Shown here one piece after another: positions 6,159-9,684 of a DNA stretch of 9,684 nucleotides. The translations under genes were made by a program, and so were the position numbers. Source of the DNA: JABISG01 sp963581435 (lineage in GTDB: Bacteria > Planctomycetota > Planctomycetia > Planctomycetales > Planctomycetaceae); contig CAUZOL010000269.1 of assembly GCA_963581435.1 (NCBI GenBank), positions 1 through 9,684 of the forward strand, in the 5' to 3' direction. Within the stretch, counting starts at the first letter, position 1, and each line of letters starts with the position of its first letter. The notes beneath the pieces were generated by a model that saw only the letters and a program-made list of their open reading frames with translations, was not told where the DNA came from and searched no databases.

Positions 6159-6184
6159 CCACGGGACGCAACCCGTGGGCTTTG
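6159..6184 (-). repeat. REP-like palindrome, copy B, after the gspJ stop
   Basis: CCACGGG (6159-6165), loop ACGCAA, CCCGTGG (6172-6178), then GCTTTG. Read on the minus strand it begins CAAAGCCCACGGG like copy A, so the two are inverted copies of one element, including the flank outside the stem. It starts 5 bases after the gspJ TAG. Without a T tract it is a poor intrinsic terminator, though it could stabilise the mRNA end. Confidence 0.8.
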
Positions 6185-6227
6185 GCGGGCAAACGCGTGA
6201 TGAATGACAGTCAACACAAACCTTTCC

Positions 6228-6257
6228 TTGTACCGCTTCGGGCCGCGGGCGCTACAA
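6228..6257 (+). promoter_or_regulatory. Possible hairpin just upstream of the gspK ribosome site
   Basis: TTGTA and CCGC (6228-6236) can pair with GCGG (6245-6248) and TACAA (6253-6257), leaving an 8-base loop and a 4-base asymmetric bulge. It ends 2 bases before GGGAG. The imperfect pairing makes a regulatory role speculative. The rest of the 120-base gap at 6154-6273 shows no promoter I would defend. Confidence 0.25.
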
Positions 6258-6259
6258 AT

Positions 6260-6264
6260 GGGAG
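6260..6264 (+). promoter_or_regulatory. Ribosome binding site of the GspK-like gene
   Basis: GGGAG lies 9 bases before the ATG at 6274. No in-frame start occurs between this ATG and the in-frame stop at 6205-6207, so the start is well fixed. Confidence 0.75.
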
Positions 6265-6273
6265 TTTAGTGAG

Positions 6274-9200
6274 ATGAAGAGAAGACGACGCAGACAACGA
6301 CAATTGGAACAACGCAACCGCGAAACCGCACTGCTGAAACGCGAAGCAGCACGGCGGGGCGGCTCGACGTTGATGATTGTGATCGCGTTGCTGGCGATGC
6401 TGTCGCTGGTGGGTGTGGTGTTCTACACCTTCGCGGCCCAGGAACGCTCGAATGCCGAGTACTTCGCTTACGCCCGCAAGGCCGAAGCCGCTGGCGAACA
6501 GCCGGGCGACGTCTTCTTCGACTGGGCGCTGCGGCAGTTGATTGTCGGCCCGGAAGATTACGAACAGCAAAGTGCGCTGTGGGGCAGGAACCATTCGATG
6601 GTCCCCAACATGTTCGGCCGCGACGCGCACCCCTACACCGGAGCCGGTATCAATCTCATCTCCGACGATCAGGGCAGAATCTTCGTCGATCAGAATTTCA
6701 ACGGCGTTGCCGACGACGGCGGATTCACCAACGGGAACAGTGGCCCCAAGGAAGATGACCTCAGCAACCTGTTGGAATTCAACGTCTCCCCCGCCGCGCG
6801 GAATGGTGCAACGCTCGATCTGTCCTTGCGATTCCCTCGCGACATCGACGTGGATTACACCTACCCGGACATCAATAACCTGTTCGTTTCATACAACGGC
6901 CGAGGCGTCGACCCGGGCGGTAGTGGGCAGACGCGGATGCGGCGGGTGATCATTCCATCGTTTCACCGCCCGCAATATCTGCGAAACCCGAACACCGGCG
7001 CGGTGATTTCCGACTGGTACGAAAACACCGACACCGCAACCCGCGTGCTGCGGCCGCATCCCGATCACGAAAATGTCGTCGATGGGTCGGCCCGCTATTT
7101 CGGTATCGACGGTATACGCGACGCGTCCGACGGCAGCGGCGTTCAGGATGATTTCCCGTTTCGACCTTTGGGTCGAGTATCCCGTCTGCCAACCGACGGC
7201 CGAATGGGCGTCTGGACGGACTGGGGTACCAGTAGCCTGGACGAAGTTTACGAACTCGATGTCGATAACGATGGCGACGGCAGCATCAACGAAGGCATCT
7301 GGATGGACCTGGGTTATCCGGTGCAGACGTTGGCCGGCGGCACTGAATATGTCCCCATGATGTCATACACCGTTATGGATGCGGATTCGCTGTTGAGCTT
7401 AAATGTGCACGGCAACACGCGGCAGATTGCCAATATCGACGGCAACGAGTTCGGCGGTGGTCAGTTCATCTCAATCTCGAACCAGGGAATCAGCCCCAGC
7501 GAAGTCAATTTGCAGTACGCATTTCATGCGAATCCTTTCGCCGACCCCAGCGCAAATCCACCACCTTTCGACTTCGGCATCGGGACCCAGGCTGAGCTCG
7601 ACGCTGCGCTGGAGCAATATCGCCGCTACTTTGGCCGCAAACCGGCCAATCGGTTGGAAATGATGAACATGGAATACTGGTTCCTCACCCGTGGTCGGCC
7701 GGAGTTCGGCAGTGCGGATGCAACACAAGCCGACGTCACCGATCTTTACCCCGGCCGGTACGGCGAGCATTTGACGACCATGTATAACGCCATTCGGCAG
7801 TCTGCCGGCGGCGTGATGACGGTCGCCTTATTCCCCCAACCGGGTCGCAGCCAAGTCAACGATCAGGGGGCAGCCGACCCGATTTTCGAGGTCCCCTCGT
7901 TCGTTCACCCGCTGGCCTACAACGGCCGCGGACGGTACTTCGATTTTGCCAATTACAAACGGCCCAACCTGCAGCAGCCACTCGGTGGTGGAAACCCAAG
8001 CGCCTGGTTGCGGTACGAAAATTACCAGGTTCGGGGCAACCGCTTGCCGCGTTGGGGTGACAACACCCTGTCGCCAGGGACTTCGCTGGTGAATAATGCC
8101 ACGGGCAGCGCTCAGATCGACGATGCGGATGAGATCGTCGTCGAACGCGACTTCAAGCGAGCGACCGACGATATTTTCGGTGCTGCTGAAACCGCCTATG
8201 CTCAGTTGAGTACTGCCGATCGAGGCAAGATCAGCGCGATATCTCGGCTCGAACAGTTGATGCTGTTTGGCCAAAGTAAAGCGACAGATGCTTCAAAACG
8301 GGCCACCAGCAAACGGCTGACGGCGCAGAGTTGGGACCGCAAACACCCCGGGTTTCCTCGGAACTTTGTCGGCCGACGCGGCTGGGAATTCAACCGCGAC
8401 GTAGACAACGACGGCTTTACCGATGCCTTCCCGCCCACCTTCAGGCCGGATAGCTGGGATGATGATCCCAACAATGGAAACGGCGCGTGGAACACTGTGA
8501 AAAACCGCGAACCGTTTCGCAACGCCCTGACATTGTTGATGAACATCGTTAACGAAAGCACGTCACGTGGGCGGCCGCAGTTCAAATTGAACTTGAATAA
8601 GCTGCTGTATTCGCCCGCCTCTGGACGTCTGGCCTACCGACAGTTGACCAACCCGGCCAACAACTGGGTCCAGGCACTGCGCGACCGGCAGACGATGTGC
8701 CGCGACATTTACGTGCTGCTGTACACATTGGGCGGCGGCCGCGATGGCGTGAACTACGCCAGCACCAACGACCATTCCAACACAATGACAACGACCGGTG
8801 CAGGCGCCGGGAACGATGTTGTCTACACACCGGCGAAGTTGCGTGAGATGGCGCAGTTTGCCGTCAATCTGGTCGATTCGATGGACCGCGACGACGTGAT
8901 TACGGTGTTCGAATACGACAAGAACCTCGGCGCGACGGTCGATGACAGCGGAAACATCGAAAATGCCGGCTGGAACCTGGACGACGACCCGCGGTCAGAC
9001 GAGGTCACCGAGTTTCCTCGGCTAGTTAACGGAGACAGAGGATACGATGCCGACTACCCACTGGACAGCATCGAACGCGGCGTGGTGTACGGCGTCGAAG
9101 CACAGCAGTTGACGTTTAGTGAGGCGCTTTGGGCACGCGTGCTGCAGAGAACAGGGGGGGCGGCCAAGAGCGATCTGTTTCTGTACGACGAGACGACAGC

Positions 9201-9684
9201 AACGCACGAGCATTTGTTTATCGAGCTGCGCAATGCCAGCCCGTTCAACGTTCCGTTGGCTGACGCCACCACCAGCACAACGGCTGCAAAGGGCCAATGG
9301 CAGATACGCGTCGAATTCGATGCGATTGGTGGTGTTGCCGGTCCCAGCCGCACGCTGACCTTTCTGACAAAAGCGGGAACGGTATCGCCAGGTGGCCAAT
9401 TCACAATTGGTGCCAGCAACGCCAAAGACACATTCCCCGTCGATCCAATGGATCCCAATCCCCAGATCAGGTATCGGCCTGCCGACATATTTGTCGATTA
9501 CGATCTCGACGGCCAGTTCGATCAGATCGCGCCGTATTCACTTAGTGACGTGCAACGAGATGTAACCACGACAGCGTCGGCGTTTGGGCGCGCATCGGAT
9601 CTCGACCTGACCTATCAGGCGGATGAAACACTGGAGTTTGCAATCAACAATGACGCTTCACCCCCCAAGGGCGCACTGCTCTTT
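6274..9684 (+). CDS. gspK: Very large GspK-like minor pseudopilin (3' end outside window)
   Basis: Open for all 1137 codons to the window edge, so partial at the 3' end. The leader of 30 residues is strongly basic (MKRRRRQRQ...AARRGG), followed by STLMIVIALLAMLSLVGVVFY, a hydrophobic helix, and AAQERSNAEYF. Mature position 5 is Ile (I35), not Glu. Absence of Glu5 is the known trait of GspK, the tip subunit, and the gene follows G, H, I and J in order. Weak GspK echoes are RGRPQFKLNLNKLL (about 767-780), cf. 'INLNTA', and AQFAVNLVDSMDRDDVITVFEYD (860-882), cf. the 'DW-D-D...E-Y' region; I also recall the latter type from planctomycete proteins. EF-hand-like loops: 139-150, 329-340, 709-720, 1075-1086. 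Typical GspK is about 300-340 residues, so this is at least three times larger. It could instead be a large planctomycete-specific surface protein with a prepilin-type anchor. Confidence 0.78.
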   Translation, partial: MKRRRRRQRQLEQRNRETALLKREAARRGGSTLMIVIALLAMLSLVGVVFYTFAAQERSNAEYFAYARKAEAAGEQPGDVFFDWALRQLIVGPEDYEQQSALWGRNHSMVPNMFGRDAHPYTGAGINLISDDQGRIFVDQNFNGVADDGGFTNGNSGPKEDDLSNLLEFNVSPAARNGATLDLSLRFPRDIDVDYTYPDINNLFVSYNGRGVDPGGSGQTRMRRVIIPSFHRPQYLRNPNTGAVISDWYENTDTATRVLRPHPDHENVVDGSARYFGIDGIRDASDGSGVQDDFPFRPLGRVSRLPTDGRMGVWTDWGTSSLDEVYELDVDNDGDGSINEGIWMDLGYPVQTLAGGTEYVPMMSYTVMDADSLLSLNVHGNTRQIANIDGNEFGGGQFISISNQGISPSEVNLQYAFHANPFADPSANPPPFDFGIGTQAELDAALEQYRRYFGRKPANRLEMMNMEYWFLTRGRPEFGSADATQADVTDLYPGRYGEHLTTMYNAIRQSAGGVMTVALFPQPGRSQVNDQGAADPIFEVPSFVHPLAYNGRGRYFDFANYKRPNLQQPLGGGNPSAWLRYENYQVRGNRLPRWGDNTLSPGTSLVNNATGSAQIDDADEIVVERDFKRATDDIFGAAETAYAQLSTADRGKISAISRLEQLMLFGQSKATDASKRATSKRLTAQSWDRKHPGFPRNFVGRRGWEFNRDVDNDGFTDAFPPTFRPDSWDDDPNNGNGAWNTVKNREPFRNALTLLMNIVNESTSRGRPQFKLNLNKLLYSPASGRLAYRQLTNPANNWVQALRDRQTMCRDIYVLLYTLGGGRDGVNYASTNDHSNTMTTTGAGAGNDVVYTPAKLREMAQFAVNLVDSMDRDDVITVFEYDKNLGATVDDSGNIENAGWNLDDDPRSDEVTEFPRLVNGDRGYDADYPLDSIERGVVYGVEAQQLTFSEALWARVLQRTGGAAKSDLFLYDETTATHEHLFIELRNASPFNVPLADATTSTTAAKGQWQIRVEFDAIGGVAGPSRTLTFLTKAGTVSPGGQFTIGASNAKDTFPVDPMDPNPQIRYRPADIFVDYDLDGQFDQIAPYSLSDVQRDVTTTASAFGRASDLDLTYQADETLEFAINNDASPPKGALLF

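Noticed and set aside
6159..6184. The palindrome after gspJ as an intrinsic terminator
   Set aside because: No T tract follows, and the same element occurs within coding DNA at 4593-4618, so it is a dispersed repeat; gspK downstream probably shares the transcript.

Overview
The window is a run of co-directional plus-strand genes encoding the pseudopilins of a type II secretion-like or type IV pilus-like machine. Six genes carry an N-terminal prepilin-type segment: a basic leader, a processing site and a hydrophobic helix. Their order matches the classical GspG-H-I-J-K order, with an extra GspG-type paralogue after the first gene. The proteins are unusually long (293, 322, 370, 454, 534 and at least 1137 residues) and rich in Asp/Asn. 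Their inserts and sequence style are those I associate with Planctomycetota. This phylum-level assignment is from memory and not from a search; I cannot name a genus.

Layout: 3-146, probable 3' end of an upstream gene; 143-1024, GspG-like major pseudopilin; 1075-2043, second GspG-type pseudopilin; 2047-3159, GspH-like; 3156-4520, GspI-like; 4549-6153, GspJ-like; 6174-6273, intergenic DNA (following a palindromic repeat at 6159-6184); 6274 to the window end, very large GspK-like protein, cut by the window. Junctions are tight (GTGA, TAATG, ATGA overlaps, or a few bases), so one polycistronic transcript with translational coupling is likely. I see no convincing promoter or terminator, so the promoter probably lies upstream of the window. 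No RNA genes, CRISPR array, insertion sequence or convincing minus-strand gene was found.

Expected joint role, by family knowledge: the GspG-like protein polymerises into a short periplasmic pseudopilus, H/I/J/K form its initiating tip, and a prepilin peptidase encoded elsewhere processes all of them. Several carry DxDxDG-type loops that may bind calcium.

The most unusual signal is in the DNA. Tandem heptamers (three arrays, each exactly 4 x 7 = 28 bases), a 14-bp-stem hairpin and a REP-like palindrome all sit inside the stretches coding for the disposable leader peptides of the H, I and J genes. A second, inverted copy of the palindrome lies just after the J gene. The leaders look like tolerated landing sites for repeats, and in the I gene the heptamer copy number sets the reading frame.
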